Assembly (NCBI GenBank): GCA_024742695.1
Contig: JANSXY010000021.1
Coordinates: forward strand, 1-64,000
Source of the DNA: Paracoccaceae bacterium
Lineage (GTDB): Bacteria; Pseudomonadota; Alphaproteobacteria; Rhodobacterales; Rhodobacteraceae
Direction of reading: 5' to 3'
Length of the DNA: 64,000 nt
Positions 1-9,909 of the stretch are shown in pieces (positions within the stretch are counted from its first letter, which is position 1; each line of letters opens with the position of its first letter). A model generated the notes under the pieces. That model did no database searches, was not told the origin of the DNA, and worked only from the letters and a program-made list of their open reading frames with translations. The position numbers and the translations under genes were made by a program.

Positions 1-2319
1 AGCTGGCTGAAGGAGCGGATCGAGGGCTACGGCAAGGAGATCACCTTCACCCGCGAGGGCCGCAAGGCGATCCTGAACAAGCTGGTCGAGGCCGAGGGCT
101 TCGAGAAGTTCCTGCACGTGAAGTACATGGGCACCAAGCGCTTCGGCCTCGACGGCGGCGAGGCGCTGATCCCGGCGATGGAGCAGATCATCAAGCGCGG
201 CGGCGCGCTGGGCGTGAAGGACATCGTGATCGGCATGCCGCACCGCGGCCGGCTGTCGGTGCTGGCCAACGTGATGGCCAAGCCCTACCGCGCGATCTTC
301 AACGAATTCCAGGGCGGCAGCTTCAAGCCCGAGGATGTCGACGGGTCGGGCGACGTGAAATACCATCTCGGCGCGTCCAGCGACCGCACGTTCGACGGCA
401 ATTCCGTGCACCTGTCGCTGACCGCGAATCCCAGCCACCTCGAGGCCGTGAACCCGGTGGTGCTGGGCAAGGCGCGCGCCAAGCAGGATCAGCTGGGCGA
501 CGGCGAACGCCGCGCGGTGCTGCCGATCCTGCTGCACGGCGACGCGGCCTTCGCCGGGCAGGGCGTTGTGGCGGAATGTTTCGGCATGTCCGGCCTCAGG
601 GGCCACCGCACCGGCGGCACGATCCACGTTATCGTCAACAACCAGATCGGGTTCACCACCGCGCCGCATTTCTCGCGCTCCTCGCCCTATCCGACCGACA
701 TCGCGCTGATGGTCGAGGCGCCGATCTTCCACGTGAACGGCGACGATCCCGAGGCGGTCGTCCACGCCGCCAAGGTGGCGACCGAGTTCCGGCAGAAGTT
801 CGGGCGTGACGTGGTGATCGACGTGTTCTGCTACCGGCGCTTCGGTCACAACGAGGGTGACGAGCCGATGTTCACCAACCCGGTGATGTACAAGCGGATC
901 AAGACCCACAAGACCACCTTGCAGCTTTATACCGAGCGGCTGGTCAAGGACGGGCTGATCCCGGAAGGCGAGATCGAGGACATGAAGGCCGCCTTCCAGG
1001 CCCATCTGAACGAGGAGTTCGAGGCCGGCAAGGTGTTCAAGCCGAACAAGGCCGACTGGCTGGATGGCCGCTGGTCGCACCTCAACCGCGAGGGTGAGGA
1101 ATACCAGCGCGGCAAGACCGCGATCTCGCCCGAGACGATGGCGGAGATCGGCCGCGCGCTGACCACGGCGCCCGAGGGGTTCGACCTGCACAAGACCGTC
1201 GCGCGCCAGCTCGACTCCAAGAAGAAGATGTTCGAGACCGGCAGCGGCTTCGACTGGGCCACGGCCGAGGCGCTGGCCTTCGGCAGCCTCGCGCTGGAAG
1301 GCTACCCGGTGCGCCTGGCCGGGCAGGACAGCGCGCGGGGCACCTTCTCGCAGCGCCATTCCGCGCTTGTCGACCAGACGACGGAGGATCGCTACTACCC
1401 GCTCAACCACATCCGCGCCGGTCAGTCGCGCTACGAGGTCATCGACTCGATGCTCTCGGAATACGCGGTGCTGGGCTTCGAATACGGCTATTCGCTGGCC
1501 GAGCCGAACGCGCTGACGATGTGGGAGGCGCAGTTCGGCGATTTCGCCAACGGCGCGCAGATCATGTTCGACCAGTTCATCAGTTCCGGCGAGCGCAAGT
1601 GGCTTCGGATGTCGGGCCTCGTGATGCTCTTGCCGCACGGCTTCGAGGGGCAGGGGCCCGAGCATTCCTCGGCCCGGCTGGAACGGTTCCTGCAGATGTG
1701 CGCGGAAGACAACTGGATCGTCGCCAACTGCACCACCCCGGCGAATTACTTCCACATCCTGCGCCGGCAGATTCATCGGACCTTCCGCAAGCCGCTGGTG
1801 CTGATGACGCCGAAATCGCTGCTGCGGCATCCGCTGTGCATCTCGGACGCCGAGGATTTCACCACCGGGTCGACCTTTCACCGGGTGCTGTGGGACGATG
1901 CCGAAAAGGGCCATTCCGACACGAAACTGGCGGCCGACAAGAAGATCCGCCGCGTCGTGATCTCGTCGGGCAAGGTCTATTTCGATCTTCTGGCCGAGCG
2001 CGACAAGCGCGGCATAGACGACATCTACCTCTTGCGGCTGGAACAGTTCTACCCGTTCCCGGCGCAGTCGCTCGTCAAGGAACTGGAACGCTTCAAGGGC
2101 GCCGAGATCGTGTGGTGCCAGGAAGAGCCGAAGAACCAGGGCGGCTGGACCTTCGTCGAGCCGAACCTCGAATGGGTGCTGACCCGGATCAAGGCCCGCC
2201 ACCAGCGCCCGCGCTACGTCGGACGCGCCGCATCGGCGAGCCCGGCCACCGGGCTGGCCAGCCAGCACAAGGCACAGCAGGAGGCGCTCGTCGACGAGGC
2301 GCTGACGATCGGAGGATGA
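1..2319 (+). CDS. sucA: 2-oxoglutarate dehydrogenase E1 component, 3' part
   Basis: Thiamine-diphosphate-dependent E1 subunit of the TCA-cycle 2-oxoglutarate dehydrogenase complex, which decarboxylates 2-oxoglutarate and succinylates the lipoyl arm of SucB. The reading frame is open from base 1, so the N-terminus lies outside the window; 772 residues are visible of a family usually a little under 1,000. Diagnostic motifs are [20 protein letters not shown], the cofactor-binding stretch [16 protein letters not shown] and [10 protein letters not shown]. The C-terminal transketolase-like half contains the [14 protein letters not shown] motif. The stop lies one base before the sucB start, so the two are co-transcribed and probably translationally coupled. 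No frameshift is seen. Confidence 0.97.
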   Translation, partial: SWLKERIEGYGKEITFTREGRKAILNKLVEAEGFEKFLHVKYMGTKRFGLDGGEALIPAMEQIIKRGGALGVKDIVIGMPHRGRLSVLANVMAKPYRAIFNEFQGGSFKPEDVDGSGDVKYHLGASSDRTFDGNSVHLSLTANPSHLEAVNPVVLGKARAKQDQLGDGERRAVLPILLHGDAAFAGQGVVAECFGMSGLRGHRTGGTIHVIVNNQIGFTTAPHFSRSSPYPTDIALMVEAPIFHVNGDDPEAVVHAAKVATEFRQKFGRDVVIDVFCYRRFGHNEGDEPMFTNPVMYKRIKTHKTTLQLYTERLVKDGLIPEGEIEDMKAAFQAHLNEEFEAGKVFKPNKADWLDGRWSHLNREGEEYQRGKTAISPETMAEIGRALTTAPEGFDLHKTVARQLDSKKKMFETGSGFDWATAEALAFGSLALEGYPVRLAGQDSARGTFSQRHSALVDQTTEDRYYPLNHIRAGQSRYEVIDSMLSEYAVLGFEYGYSLAEPNALTMWEAQFGDFANGAQIMFDQFISSGERKWLRMSGLVMLLPHGFEGQGPEHSSARLERFLQMCAEDNWIVANCTTPANYFHILRRQIHRTFRKPLVLMTPKSLLRHPLCISDAEDFTTGSTFHRVLWDDAEKGHSDTKLAADKKIRRVVISSGKVYFDLLAERDKRGIDDIYLLRLEQFYPFPAQSLVKELERFKGAEIVWCQEEPKNQGGWTFVEPNLEWVLTRIKARHQRPRYVGRAASASPATGLASQHKAQQEALVDEALTIGG

Positions 2320-2320
2320 G

Positions 2321-3838
2321 ATGAGCCTGCAAGTCCGCGTACCCACGCTTGGCGAAAGCGTGTCGGAGGCCACCGTCGCCACCTGGTTCAAGAAGGTCGG
2401 CGATTCCGTCGCCGCCGACGAGATGCTGTGCGAACTGGAGACCGACAAGGTCACGGTCGAGGTGCCCGCCCCCGCCGCCGGTGTCCTCGCCGAGATCGTC
2501 GCGCCCGAGGGCGCGACCGTCGGCGTCGACGCGCTGCTCGCGCAGATTTCCGAGGGCGGCGCGGGTGCCGCCCCGGCCCCCGAAACACAGACAAAGGGCG
2601 CCGCAGCCGCGCCAGAAGCCAACGAGGGCAAGATGACCGACGTGATGGTTCCGACGCTGGGCGAAAGCGTGACGGAAGCGACCGTGTCCACCTGGTTCAA
2701 GAAGGTGGGCGACGCCGTCGCGCAAGACGAGATGCTGTGCGAACTGGAAACCGACAAGGTGTCGGTCGAGGTGCCCTCGCCCGTCGCCGGCGTGCTGGCG
2801 GAGATCCTCGCCCCCGAGGGGGCGACGGTGGATGCCAGCGCGAAACTGGCGGTGGTGAGCGAGGGCGCCGCCGCGCCCCCCCCGAAGGCCGAGGCCGCGC
2901 CGGCGCCGGCCGCGGCCCCCGCCCCGGCCGCGGGCCGGGACGTGGAGGATGCCCCCGCCGCGAAGAAGGCGATGGCCGAGGCCGGTCTGAGCCGCGACCA
3001 GGTCACCGGCACCGGCCGCGACGGCCGGGTGATGAAGGAAGACGTGGCCCGCGCCGCCGCCCAGCCCGCCAAGCCCGCGGCTTCGGCCGCCCCGGCCTCG
3101 GCCGCCGCGCCGCGCGCCCCGGTTCCGGCCGAGGATGCCGCGCGCGAGGAACGGGTGAAGATGACGCGGCTGCGCGCCACCATCGCCCGCCGCCTGAAGG
3201 ACGCGCAGAACACCGCCGCGATCCTGACGACCTACAACGAGGTCGACATGACCGCGGTGATGGAGGTTCGCAAGGCCTACAAGGACGCGTTCGAGAAGAA
3301 GCACGGCGTCAAGATGGGCTTCATGTCGTTCTTCGTGAAGGCCTGCTGCCACGCGCTGAAGGAGGTGCCCGAGGTCAATGCCGAGATCGACGGCGGCGAC
3401 ATCGTGTACAAGAACTACGTGCACATGGGTGTCGCGGTCGGCACGCCGTCGGGCCTTGTCGTGCCGGTGGTGCGCGACGCCGACCAGATGAGCTTCGCCG
3501 CGATCGAGAAGAAGATCGGCGAACTGGGCATCCGCGCCCGCGACGGCAAGCTTTCCATGGCCGAGATGCAGGGCGGCAGCTTCACGATCTCGAACGGCGG
3601 GGTCTACGGCTCGCTGATGTCCTCGCCGATCCTGAACCCGCCGCAATCGGGAATCCTGGGGATGCACAAGATCCAGGATCGGCCGGTGGTGGTGGGCGGC
3701 CAGATCGTGATCCGTCCGATGATGTACCTGGCGCTGAGCTACGATCACCGGATCGTCGACGGCAAGGGCGCGGTGACCTTCCTCGTGCGGGTGAAGGACG
3801 CGCTGGAAGACCCGCAGCGGCTGCTGCTGGACCTGTGA
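2321..3838 (+). CDS. sucB: dihydrolipoyllysine succinyltransferase (E2) with two lipoyl domains
   Basis: E2 core of the 2-oxoglutarate dehydrogenase complex, transferring succinyl from the lipoyl arm to CoA. 505 residues. Two near-identical lipoyl domains (about 1-80 and 105-182) each carry the lipoylation motif ELETDKV, with lysines 43 and 146. Ala/Pro-rich linkers lead to a peripheral subunit-binding domain (about 205-245) and the CoA acyltransferase domain ending in SYDHRIVDG, with catalytic His476 and Asp480. E. coli SucB has one lipoyl domain; two, as in many PDH E2 proteins, is a form found in Rhodobacterales. The ATG follows sucA by one base with GGAGG just upstream inside sucA. Confidence 0.97.
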   Translation: MSLQVRVPTLGESVSEATVATWFKKVGDSVAADEMLCELETDKVTVEVPAPAAGVLAEIVAPEGATVGVDALLAQISEGGAGAAPAPETQTKGAAAAPEANEGKMTDVMVPTLGESVTEATVSTWFKKVGDAVAQDEMLCELETDKVSVEVPSPVAGVLAEILAPEGATVDASAKLAVVSEGAAAPPPKAEAAPAPAAAPAPAAGRDVEDAPAAKKAMAEAGLSRDQVTGTGRDGRVMKEDVARAAAQPAKPAASAAPASAAAPRAPVPAEDAAREERVKMTRLRATIARRLKDAQNTAAILTTYNEVDMTAVMEVRKAYKDAFEKKHGVKMGFMSFFVKACCHALKEVPEVNAEIDGGDIVYKNYVHMGVAVGTPSGLVVPVVRDADQMSFAAIEKKIGELGIRARDGKLSMAEMQGGSFTISNGGVYGSLMSSPILNPPQSGILGMHKIQDRPVVVGGQIVIRPMMYLALSYDHRIVDGKGAVTFLVRVKDALEDPQRLLLDL

Positions 3839-3845
3839 TCTGCTT

Positions 3846-3871
3846 CCGGCGCGCGGTCTCGCGCGCGCCGG
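3846..3871 (+). terminator. GC hairpin after sucB (processing or attenuation element)
   Basis: A perfect 10-bp inverted repeat (CCGGCGCGCG with its complement) around a 6-base loop lies 8 bases after the sucB stop. It has no T tract, so full rho-independent termination is unlikely. It may stabilise the 3' end of sucAB mRNA or reduce read-through into the MAPEG and lpdA genes. Function is inferred from position only. Confidence 0.4.
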
Positions 3872-3895
3872 CACCCGTCAAGAACTGGCGATGGC

Positions 3896-4285
3896 ATGAC
3901 CCCGGAACTCACCGTCCTCGCGCTGCTCGGCCTGTGGCATGCCGTCACGCTTTCGGCCTATGCCGTGGCGGCGAACCTGCAGGTCGGCACCGGATACGCG
4001 CTGTCCCCGCGCGATGAGGCGCGGCAGTTGACCGGCGCGGCCGGGCGGCTGCAACGGGCGCTGCAAAACGGCACCGAGGCGCTGGTGTTCTTCGCCCCCG
4101 CCGCGCTGATCGTGGCCGTCACCGGCCAGTCGACCGGCGTCACCGCGGCCTGCGCCTGGGCGGTTCTGGCCGCGCGCATCCTCTACCTGCCCGCCTATGG
4201 CATGGGCCTTGTGCCCGGCCGGTCGCTCGTCTGGGCGGTGGGCTTTCTGGCAACCCTGGCGCTGTACATCGCCGCCCTGACCTGA
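3896..4285 (+). CDS. MAPEG family membrane protein
   Basis: Small integral membrane protein of 129 residues with four predicted hydrophobic segments (about 5-25, 65-82, 85-105 and 108-128). The pattern fits MAPEG (membrane-associated proteins in eicosanoid and glutathione metabolism): an N-terminal helix, a polar loop with the family-like [11 protein letters not shown] stretch, and paired C-terminal helices. It sits between sucB and lpdA in the same direction, a placement seen in related bacteria. No catalytic function can be assigned from sequence, and a direct role in the dehydrogenase complex is not implied. Confidence 0.8.
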   Translation: MTPELTVLALLGLWHAVTLSAYAVAANLQVGTGYALSPRDEARQLTGAAGRLQRALQNGTEALVFFAPAALIVAVTGQSTGVTAACAWAVLAARILYLPAYGMGLVPGRSLVWAVGFLATLALYIAALT

Positions 4286-4326
4286 TCGCGGGGTCCGGCC
4301 CCGCGCCCGATACGGAGGAAGACATC

Positions 4327-5715
4327 ATGGCTGAATTCGACGTGATCATCATCGGCGGCGGCCCCGGCGGCTATGTCTGCGCGATCCGCTGCGCGCAACT
4401 GGGGCTGAAGACCGCCGTGGTCGAGGGCCGCGAGACGCTGGGGGGCACCTGCCTGAACGTCGGCTGCATCCCGTCGAAGGCGCTGTTGCATGCCTCGCAC
4501 CAGCTGCACGAGGTGCACGAGAATTTCGAGAAGATGGGGATCATGGGCGCCAGGCCCAAGGTCGATTGGGGGCGCATGCTGGCCTACAAGGACGACGTGA
4601 TCGGCCAGAACACCAAGGGGATCGAATTCCTGTTCAAGAAGAACAAGGTCACCTGGCTGAAGGGCTGGGGCACGATCCCGGAACCCGGCAAGGTCACGGT
4701 CGGCGACGAGACCCATGCGGCGAAGTCGATCGTCATCGCGACGGGATCGGAACCCTCGATGCTGCCCGGCGTCGAGATCGACGAGAAGGTTGTCGTCACC
4801 TCGACCGGCGCGCTGGCTCTGCCGAAGGTGCCGAAGTCGATGGTGGTGATCGGCGCCGGCGTCATCGGGCTGGAGATGGGATCGGTCTATGCCCGCCTCG
4901 GTACCGAGGTCACGGTGGTCGAGTATCTCGACGCGATCACACCCGGCATGGATGCCGAGGTCGCGCGGACCTTCCAGCGCATCCTCGGCAAGCAGGGGCT
5001 GAAGTTCGTTCTGGGCGCGGCCGTGCAGGGCGTGAGCGCGACGAAGACGAAGGCCACCGTGTCCTACAAGCTGCGCAAGGACGACAGCGAGCATTCGCTG
5101 GCCGCCGATGTCGTGCTCGTCGCCACCGGGCGGCGGCCCTATACCGAGGGCCTTGGCCTCGACGCGCTGGGGGTGGAGATGGAGCCGCGCGGCCAGGTCA
5201 GGACCGACGGCCACTTCGCCACCAGCGTCAAGGGGCTCTACGCCATCGGCGACGCGATCACCGGGCCGATGCTGGCGCACAAGGCCGAGGACGAGGGCAT
5301 GGCGCTGGCCGAGATCCTCGCCGGCAAGCATGGCCACGTGAACTATGGCGTGATCCCCGGCGTCGTCTACACCACGCCCGAGGTCGCATCGGTCGGAGCG
5401 ACCGAGGAGGAACTGAAGGAGCAGGGCCGCGCCTACAAGGCGGGCAAGTTCAGCTTCATGGGCAACGGCCGCGCCAAGGCGGTGTTCCAGGGCGAGGGGT
5501 TCGTCAAGATCCTCGCCGACAAGGTGACCGATCGCATCCTCGGCGCGCATATCATCGGGCCGGCGGCGGGCGACCTCATTCACGAGGTCTGCGTGGCGAT
5601 GGAATTCGGCGCCTCGGCGCAGGATCTGGCGCTGACCTGCCATGCCCACCCGACCTTCTCGGAAGCGGTGCGCGAGGCGGCGCTGGCCTGCGGGGACGGC
5701 GCGATCCATGCCTGA
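4327..5715 (+). CDS. lpdA: dihydrolipoyl dehydrogenase (E3)
   Basis: FAD-dependent disulfide oxidoreductase that reoxidises dihydrolipoamide for 2-oxo acid dehydrogenase complexes. 462 residues. It has an N-terminal FAD Rossmann motif ([14 protein letters not shown]), the redox disulfide in [13 protein letters not shown] (Cys42, Cys47), an NAD-binding [12 protein letters not shown] motif, the second FAD motif [20 protein letters not shown] and the dimer-interface HAHPTFSE (His441, Glu446). All catalytic residues are present. The ATG is preceded by ACGGAGGAAG. Its position downstream of sucAB points to use mainly in the 2-oxoglutarate dehydrogenase complex. The last 8 bases overlap the next gene. 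Confidence 0.97.
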   Translation: MAEFDVIIIGGGPGGYVCAIRCAQLGLKTAVVEGRETLGGTCLNVGCIPSKALLHASHQLHEVHENFEKMGIMGARPKVDWGRMLAYKDDVIGQNTKGIEFLFKKNKVTWLKGWGTIPEPGKVTVGDETHAAKSIVIATGSEPSMLPGVEIDEKVVVTSTGALALPKVPKSMVVIGAGVIGLEMGSVYARLGTEVTVVEYLDAITPGMDAEVARTFQRILGKQGLKFVLGAAVQGVSATKTKATVSYKLRKDDSEHSLAADVVLVATGRRPYTEGLGLDALGVEMEPRGQVRTDGHFATSVKGLYAIGDAITGPMLAHKAEDEGMALAEILAGKHGHVNYGVIPGVVYTTPEVASVGATEEELKEQGRAYKAGKFSFMGNGRAKAVFQGEGFVKILADKVTDRILGAHIIGPAAGDLIHEVCVAMEFGASAQDLALTCHAHPTFSEAVREAALACGDGAIHA

Positions 5716-6412
5716 CGGCGGCGGGCTTCGGCCCGTCGCGGAAGGTATCTGGACGCAGCTCGGCGACCGGATCCGGTTCTTCGGAATCCCGTTCGACACC
5801 CGCGCGGTGATCGTGCGGCTGCCCGGCGGCGAGTTGTGGCTGCATTCGCCTGTCCGGCCCACGCCCGAACGTGTGGCCGCGCTCGCCGCGCTGGGCGAGA
5901 TCGGCCATATCGTCGCGCCGAACCGCATCCACGGCGCCTTCACCGCCGACTGGGCGGGGCTGGCGCCGGCCGCGAAGATCCGGGTGTCGCCCCGGTTTCC
6001 CGAACGCCACCCCGACATCCGGCATGACGCGATCCTCACCGACGCGCCGCCGCCGGCTTGGGCCGGGGTGATCGACCAGTGCCTGTTCGCCGGCCATGCC
6101 TGGCTTGACGAGGTGGTGTTCCTGCACCGCCCGTCGCGCAGCCTGATCCTGACCGACCTTCTGCAACGCCACGACCCGGCGCGCGAGCCGTTGATCTGGC
6201 GGCTGTTGAAGGGCGCGGCGGGGCTGATGGCGCCGGGCGGCGGTATCCCGCCCGATCTGCGGGCCACGTTCCGCGACCGCGCCGCCGCGCGGGCGGCGCG
6301 CGACCGGATCCTCGGCTGGGATTTCGACCGCATCCTCTTGCCGCATTCGGTGCCCGTGGAAACCGGTGGCAAGGCCGTCTTCGCCCGCGCCTTCGCCTGG
6401 CTCGGGCCGTAG
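5708..6412 (+). CDS. DUF4336 domain protein (metallo-beta-lactamase-like fold)
   Basis: 234-residue protein of the DUF4336 family, which resembles degenerate metallo-beta-lactamase-fold proteins. The N-terminal half includes WLHSPVRPT and IVAPNRIHG, typical for the family, and the C-terminal half ends in a segment with [12 protein letters not shown]. The ATG at 5708 lies inside the last codons of lpdA (8-base overlap), so translation is coupled. A longer reading frame starting further upstream would sit wholly inside lpdA and is unlikely. Biochemical function unknown. Confidence 0.85.
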   Translation: MPDGGGLRPVAEGIWTQLGDRIRFFGIPFDTRAVIVRLPGGELWLHSPVRPTPERVAALAALGEIGHIVAPNRIHGAFTADWAGLAPAAKIRVSPRFPERHPDIRHDAILTDAPPPAWAGVIDQCLFAGHAWLDEVVFLHRPSRSLILTDLLQRHDPAREPLIWRLLKGAAGLMAPGGGIPPDLRATFRDRAAARAARDRILGWDFDRILLPHSVPVETGGKAVFARAFAWLGP

Positions 6413-6418
6413 CGCCAC

Positions 6419-7069
6419 TCAGCTCGCCAGGTGCCTGAGGCCCTGCGTCACGTCGGTGCGCACCGCCAGGCGCAGCGCCGGTTCGTCGCCGGCTTTCAGC
6501 GCGGCGATGATCATCCGGTGGTATTGCGGCGGCTCCGATCGCCGCAGCCTTGTGTAGAGCGCGCGCATCGTCGGGCCCAGTTGCAGCCAGACGGTTTCGC
6601 AGATCGCCAGCATCGCCGGGGCCTGGGCGCGCAGGTAGAGGGTGCGGTGGAATTCCAGATTGGTGCGGATGTAGCTGACCGCGTCCTGTTTCACCACCGC
6701 CTCGGCATTGGCGGAATTGATCGCCTGCAACCGCTCGATCAGGGCCATGTGCGCGCGCGGCAACGCCCGGCTGGCCAGTTCCGGCTCGATCAGGGCGCGC
6801 AGTGCCGCGAGTTCCTCGATCCGCTCGTTCGAAAGTTCCGGTGTCGCCACCCGGCCAGAGGAGGACAGCGTCAGCGCGCCCTCGGCCACCAGCCGGCGCA
6901 GCGCCTCGCGCGCCGGGGTCATCGACACCCCGTAGGCCTTGCCCAGCCCGCGCAGCGTCAGCGCCTGGCCGGGCAGCAACTCGCCATGCAGGATCTGCTG
7001 GCGCAGCGCCCGGTACAGCCGGTCATGCGCGGCGGGCGTGGTTTCGGACTGGCGGGGCGGCGTGACCAT
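6419..7069 (-). CDS. GntR family transcriptional regulator (FCD type)
   Basis: DNA-binding regulator of 216 residues. The N-terminal winged helix (about 10-75) has YRALRQQILHGELLPGQAL and the recognition region YGVSMTPAREALRRL. The C-terminal all-helical FCD ligand-binding domain (about 85-210) has NLEFHRTLY and a late histidine, the usual metal and acid-ligand site of this subfamily. The family senses small carboxylates or amino acids; the ligand here is unknown. The ATG at 7069 is preferred over an in-frame GTG 24 bases upstream, although neither has a strong ribosome site. It converges with the DUF4336 gene, with 6 bases between the two stops. Confidence 0.88.
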   Translation of the reverse strand: MVTPPRQSETTPAAHDRLYRALRQQILHGELLPGQALTLRGLGKAYGVSMTPAREALRRLVAEGALTLSSSGRVATPELSNERIEELAALRALIEPELASRALPRAHMALIERLQAINSANAEAVVKQDAVSYIRTNLEFHRTLYLRAQAPAMLAICETVWLQLGPTMRALYTRLRRSEPPQYHRMIIAALKAGDEPALRLAVRTDVTQGLRHLAS

Positions 7070-7127
7070 GGCGGCGAGGCAAGCACGAAGCACGCCGGGG
7101 CGTCAATCTGCGCGGGCGGCCGCGATC

Positions 7128-7826
7128 TTAGCGCAGGCCGGTGAAGTCGTAGCGCATCAGCGCGTCGCCCTCGTGCCTCAGCCAGCGCCGGTGGCGCGCG
7201 TGATCGGGCAGAAGGCGCGCCACCACCGACCAGAACGCGGGCGAATGGTTCATCTCTTGCAGATGCGCGACCTCGTGCGCGGCCACGTAGTCCAGCACCT
7301 CGGGCGGCGCCATCGCCAGCCGCCAGGAAAACATCAGGCGCCCCTCATGCGTGCACGACCCCCAGCGCGAGCGGGTGTCGCGCAGCACGATCCCGGCATG
7401 GGGGCGGCCCAGGGCGGCGCTGTGCCGGTCTGCCGCCTCGGCCAGCGCCGCGCGCGCGACATGCTTGAGAAAGGCGGCCACCCGTGGCCCGGCGCGGGCC
7501 GGATCGGACGGGACGAGGAGCGCGGCGGCCTCGATCCGGGCCGCGCGCACCGGGGCGGGGGTAACGGCGAGCGGCCGGCCCGCAACCGGCAGGACCGTGC
7601 CATGCCCGACCGGAACGACCGGCGCCGCCCGCGCGCGCGCCGCGCGCACCCAGTCGGCCTTCGACCGGGCGAAGGCCGCCGCCTCGGCCTCGCTGGCGCC
7701 GGCCGGGATCGTCAGCGTCACGCGCCCGTCGAGCCGCGAGACCCGCAGCGACAACCGCCGCGCCCGCGCCGAGCGGCGCAGCAGCACCGCGACCGGCGGT
7801 TCCCCCGGCAACCAGATCTCGGTCAT
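7128..7826 (-). CDS. YgjP-like metallopeptidase domain protein (M48-related, DUF45)
   Basis: 232-residue protein of the YgjP/WLM-like metal-dependent hydrolase family. The metal-binding signature HEVAHLQEMNHSPAFW gives the HExxH zinc site, and RDTRSRWGSCTHEGR is the second conserved block of the family. The start at 7826 is chosen because GAGGGGGCGGA precedes it; longer frames would run into the divergent upstream promoter region. Cellular role is poorly known; the E. coli homologue has been linked to nucleotide hydrolysis rather than proteolysis. Confidence 0.88.
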   Translation of the reverse strand: MTEIWLPGEPPVAVLLRRSARARRLSLRVSRLDGRVTLTIPAGASEAEAAAFARSKADWVRAARARAAPVVPVGHGTVLPVAGRPLAVTPAPVRAARIEAAALLVPSDPARAGPRVAAFLKHVARAALAEAADRHSAALGRPHAGIVLRDTRSRWGSCTHEGRLMFSWRLAMAPPEVLDYVAAHEVAHLQEMNHSPAFWSVVARLLPDHARHRRWLRHEGDALMRYDFTGLR

Positions 7827-7980
7827 TCCGCCCCCTCGCGTGGTCGTTTCACCCCGTGACAATAGCCAAGCCCGCCGCGGCGGAAAGCCCGTTCGGCGCG
7901 CGCCCGGAAAGGCTTTGACACGCCCCGCGCCCTGTGGCAGTGGAGCGCGACTCGACCACCCGCGATGCAAGGAGTGTTCC

Positions 7981-8310
7981 ATGCCCAAGGACGAATGGGG
8001 CGTAAAGCGCCTGTGCCCGCAGTGCGCGAGCCGGTTTTACGATCTGCGGCACGACCCGATGACCTGCCCCGAATGCGGCCACAGCTTTTCGCTGGAAAGC
8101 CTGACCTCAGGCCGGGGCCGTACCCTGATCGCCGAAAAGGCCCCGCCGCAGGCCCGTGCCAGCCAGGTCGACGATCTCGATGCCGATACCGATATCGACG
8201 AGGATTCCGCCGATGTCGATCTCGACGACGATCTGCTCGAGGATGACGAGGACGACAACGTCTCGCTCGACGAGATCGCCGATGTCGCCTCGTCCGACGA
8301 GGAAAGCTGA
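7981..8310 (+). CDS. TIGR02300 family protein (FYDLN acid protein)
   Basis: 109-residue protein with an N-terminal zinc-ribbon-like region (two CPxC pairs, CPQC and CPEC) containing the family motif RFYDLRHDP, followed by an extremely acidic Asp/Glu tail from about residue 60. The family is confined mainly to Alphaproteobacteria and has no known function; the metal site is inferred from the cysteines. The ATG is preceded by AAGGAG at suitable spacing. It lies immediately upstream of the tRNA-Ala gene, which has its own promoter. Confidence 0.93.
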   Translation: MPKDEWGVKRLCPQCASRFYDLRHDPMTCPECGHSFSLESLTSGRGRTLIAEKAPPQARASQVDDLDADTDIDEDSADVDLDDDLLEDDEDDNVSLDEIADVASSDEES

Positions 8311-8339
8311 TACCGGGTTCCGGCCGGCGCGATTTGCGC

Positions 8340-8368
8340 TTGCACAGCGCGCCGGCCTTGCCTATACG
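8340..8368 (+). promoter_or_regulatory. sigma-70-type promoter for tRNA-Ala
   Basis: A -35 element TTGCAC (8340-8345) and a -10 element TATACG (8363-8368) are separated by 17 bases, about 35 bases before the tRNA start. The sequence between them is part of a GGCCGGCGCG inverted repeat (8321-8357) that may also act on the upstream transcript. Assignment is by consensus match and position. Confidence 0.6.
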
Positions 8369-8402
8369 GCGCGACACGGGCGGAGACGCCCGGACCTCCG
8401 GT

Positions 8403-8479
<77 letters not shown>

Positions 8480-9246
8480 TACTTTGAAAATTTCCTTTTA
8501 AATTCGAGGATTTGCCGCGAGTATGTGGCCGCGTGCCCGCCATCTTATCCCCCACTCGTTCTGTCGCTGTCTCGCGTGCGCAGTCCTGTTCTGCACCGGA
8601 CTCACCGTCTCAACGTGCCTTTTGGCAGCAATCCGCAGTGGTTGCATGGCTGAACCCGAGCCGCCGCCTAGAGCATTTGGCTGATTCTCTAGCGCTCATC
8701 GGTTTGCAGTGCGAACTCGTGCCAATTCCAAGGAGCGAACACGAAGATCAAGGGGACACCCTAAGCCGGATCTTGACCTGCTTCGACTAGCCGCAGACCG
8801 GTCCGTTGGACGGGACTTGAGGATGATGCCGGGACGGCTCGGGCGAGGCAAATGGGTTGGAGATTGGTTTGTAAAGGCCAAAGAGCGTCGACGACTTCTT
8901 CGTGTACACAGCGGACCTTCAGGCTGGACGCAGCGATCGACGGCTTCGAGCCCGTAGCAGCCGATATCGACTTCAGCGGCCAGGTTTGAATTCGGCCGCA
9001 CAACTGCCGCTGGATGAAGGCACCAGATCTGTCCCGTAATGGATGGTGGAGGTTTGTATTATTTTTCATATAATTGCGCAGTGTTGTGAGCAGTACTTGT
9101 TCACATCTCGTTTGCGCTCGCTCGTGGCTCGTCGCATGCAAGGCGGTGGCCTTCGGCGCGGTCACTGATGAAGCCGGCCCGCTGCAAGATGGTGATCGCC
9201 GACGGAACCGCCGGAAGCCCCTGCGGTTTCCCGCAGGCGCCATCCA
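8480..9246. other. left edge of island, no gene recognised
   Basis: About 770 bases between the tRNA and the first recognisable island gene. Several short open frames exist on both strands, but none has a convincing ribosome site, codon bias or family resemblance. The stretch from 9040 to 9110 is strikingly AT-rich for this replicon. It may hold decayed genes; nothing can be named. Confidence 0.5.
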
Positions 9247-9897
9247 TCACTCGCTTTGAACTATCTCGCTGTAGACGCCCCGCAGGTTCAGCGTGACGGT
9301 CACGTCGGCATCGTCGCGGTTGCGCCAGAACCAGCCGTGCTCGCCTGAGAACGGCGCCTCGATGCTGCCTGCGCCGTCGGTCGCGCCGCGGCCGCGGTCG
9401 TAGTCCACCGACTGGCCGTCGCCGTGGGCGTGCAGATCGAAATTGATCCGTCCGCCTTCCGCGACCCACGAGTATTCGACGATATCGCCTGCGGCCATCA
9501 CCATCTTGACCTCGGTGAACGCGTCCGGCGCCAGCGTGAAGGTCAATGTTTCGGTCCACGCTTCCTGCGCATGGGCCGCGCCGACGAAGAGCCCGAAGAG
9601 GTCGTCTATCAAGCTTGATGACTGCTCGCCGCCGCCGTGGACCGCCTCATCCTCCGCCGCCTCTCGCGCGAGTTGCTGCTTGATCTCTCCCATTTCGGTC
9701 AGGCCGAGGACATTGCCCACGCCGGTCGGGTCGATCCCGTATTCGGCCGGCAGGTAGGCGCCGACCCCGATGAAGGCCGCGCCGATCACGGCGGCGATGG
9801 TCGAGCGCCGCAGTTGTTTCGGCGTCGGCAGGAGCGCCGGATCGGGCTTCTCTGCGGTCAATTGCATCGTGTCGCGCATTCTATCGATGAGTTGCAT
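9247..9897 (-). CDS. transmembrane anchor protein of metal-resistance loci
   Basis: 216-residue protein with a single N-terminal membrane segment (about 30-50) followed by a conserved YGIDPTGVGNVLGLTEMGEI stretch, an acidic linker, and a C-terminal beta-rich periplasmic domain including GEHGWFWRNRDDADVTVTL. This arrangement matches proteins annotated as transmembrane anchor protein in proteobacterial heavy-metal islands, where they adjoin HupE-like genes. AAGGAG lies upstream of the ATG at 9897. It is the last gene of a three-gene unit running from 11052; molecular role unknown. Confidence 0.75.
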   Translation of the reverse strand: MQLIDRMRDTMQLTAEKPDPALLPTPKQLRRSTIAAVIGAAFIGVGAYLPAEYGIDPTGVGNVLGLTEMGEIKQQLAREAAEDEAVHGGGEQSSSLIDDLFGLFVGAAHAQEAWTETLTFTLAPDAFTEVKMVMAAGDIVEYSWVAEGGRINFDLHAHGDGQSVDYDRGRGATDGAGSIEAPFSGEHGWFWRNRDDADVTVTLNLRGVYSEIVQSE

Positions 9898-9909
9898 ACC
9901 TAATTCTCC

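Noticed and set aside
3846-3871. Hairpin after sucB as a true rho-independent terminator
   Set aside because: The stem is perfect but no T tract follows, and lpdA downstream is expected to be co-expressed.
2189-3874. Long open frame on the minus strand across sucB
   Set aside because: It is the mirror of the GC-rich sucB frame, with low-complexity His/Gly/Arg composition and no ribosome site.
4195-6372. 725-codon minus-strand frame opposite lpdA and DUF4336
   Set aside because: Antisense shadow of confirmed genes; composition is Arg/Asp/His-rich without any family motif.
8512-8790. Short frame after the tRNA as an island gene
   Set aside because: No ribosome site, mixed composition, and no similarity to any family I know; kept as unannotated left arm.
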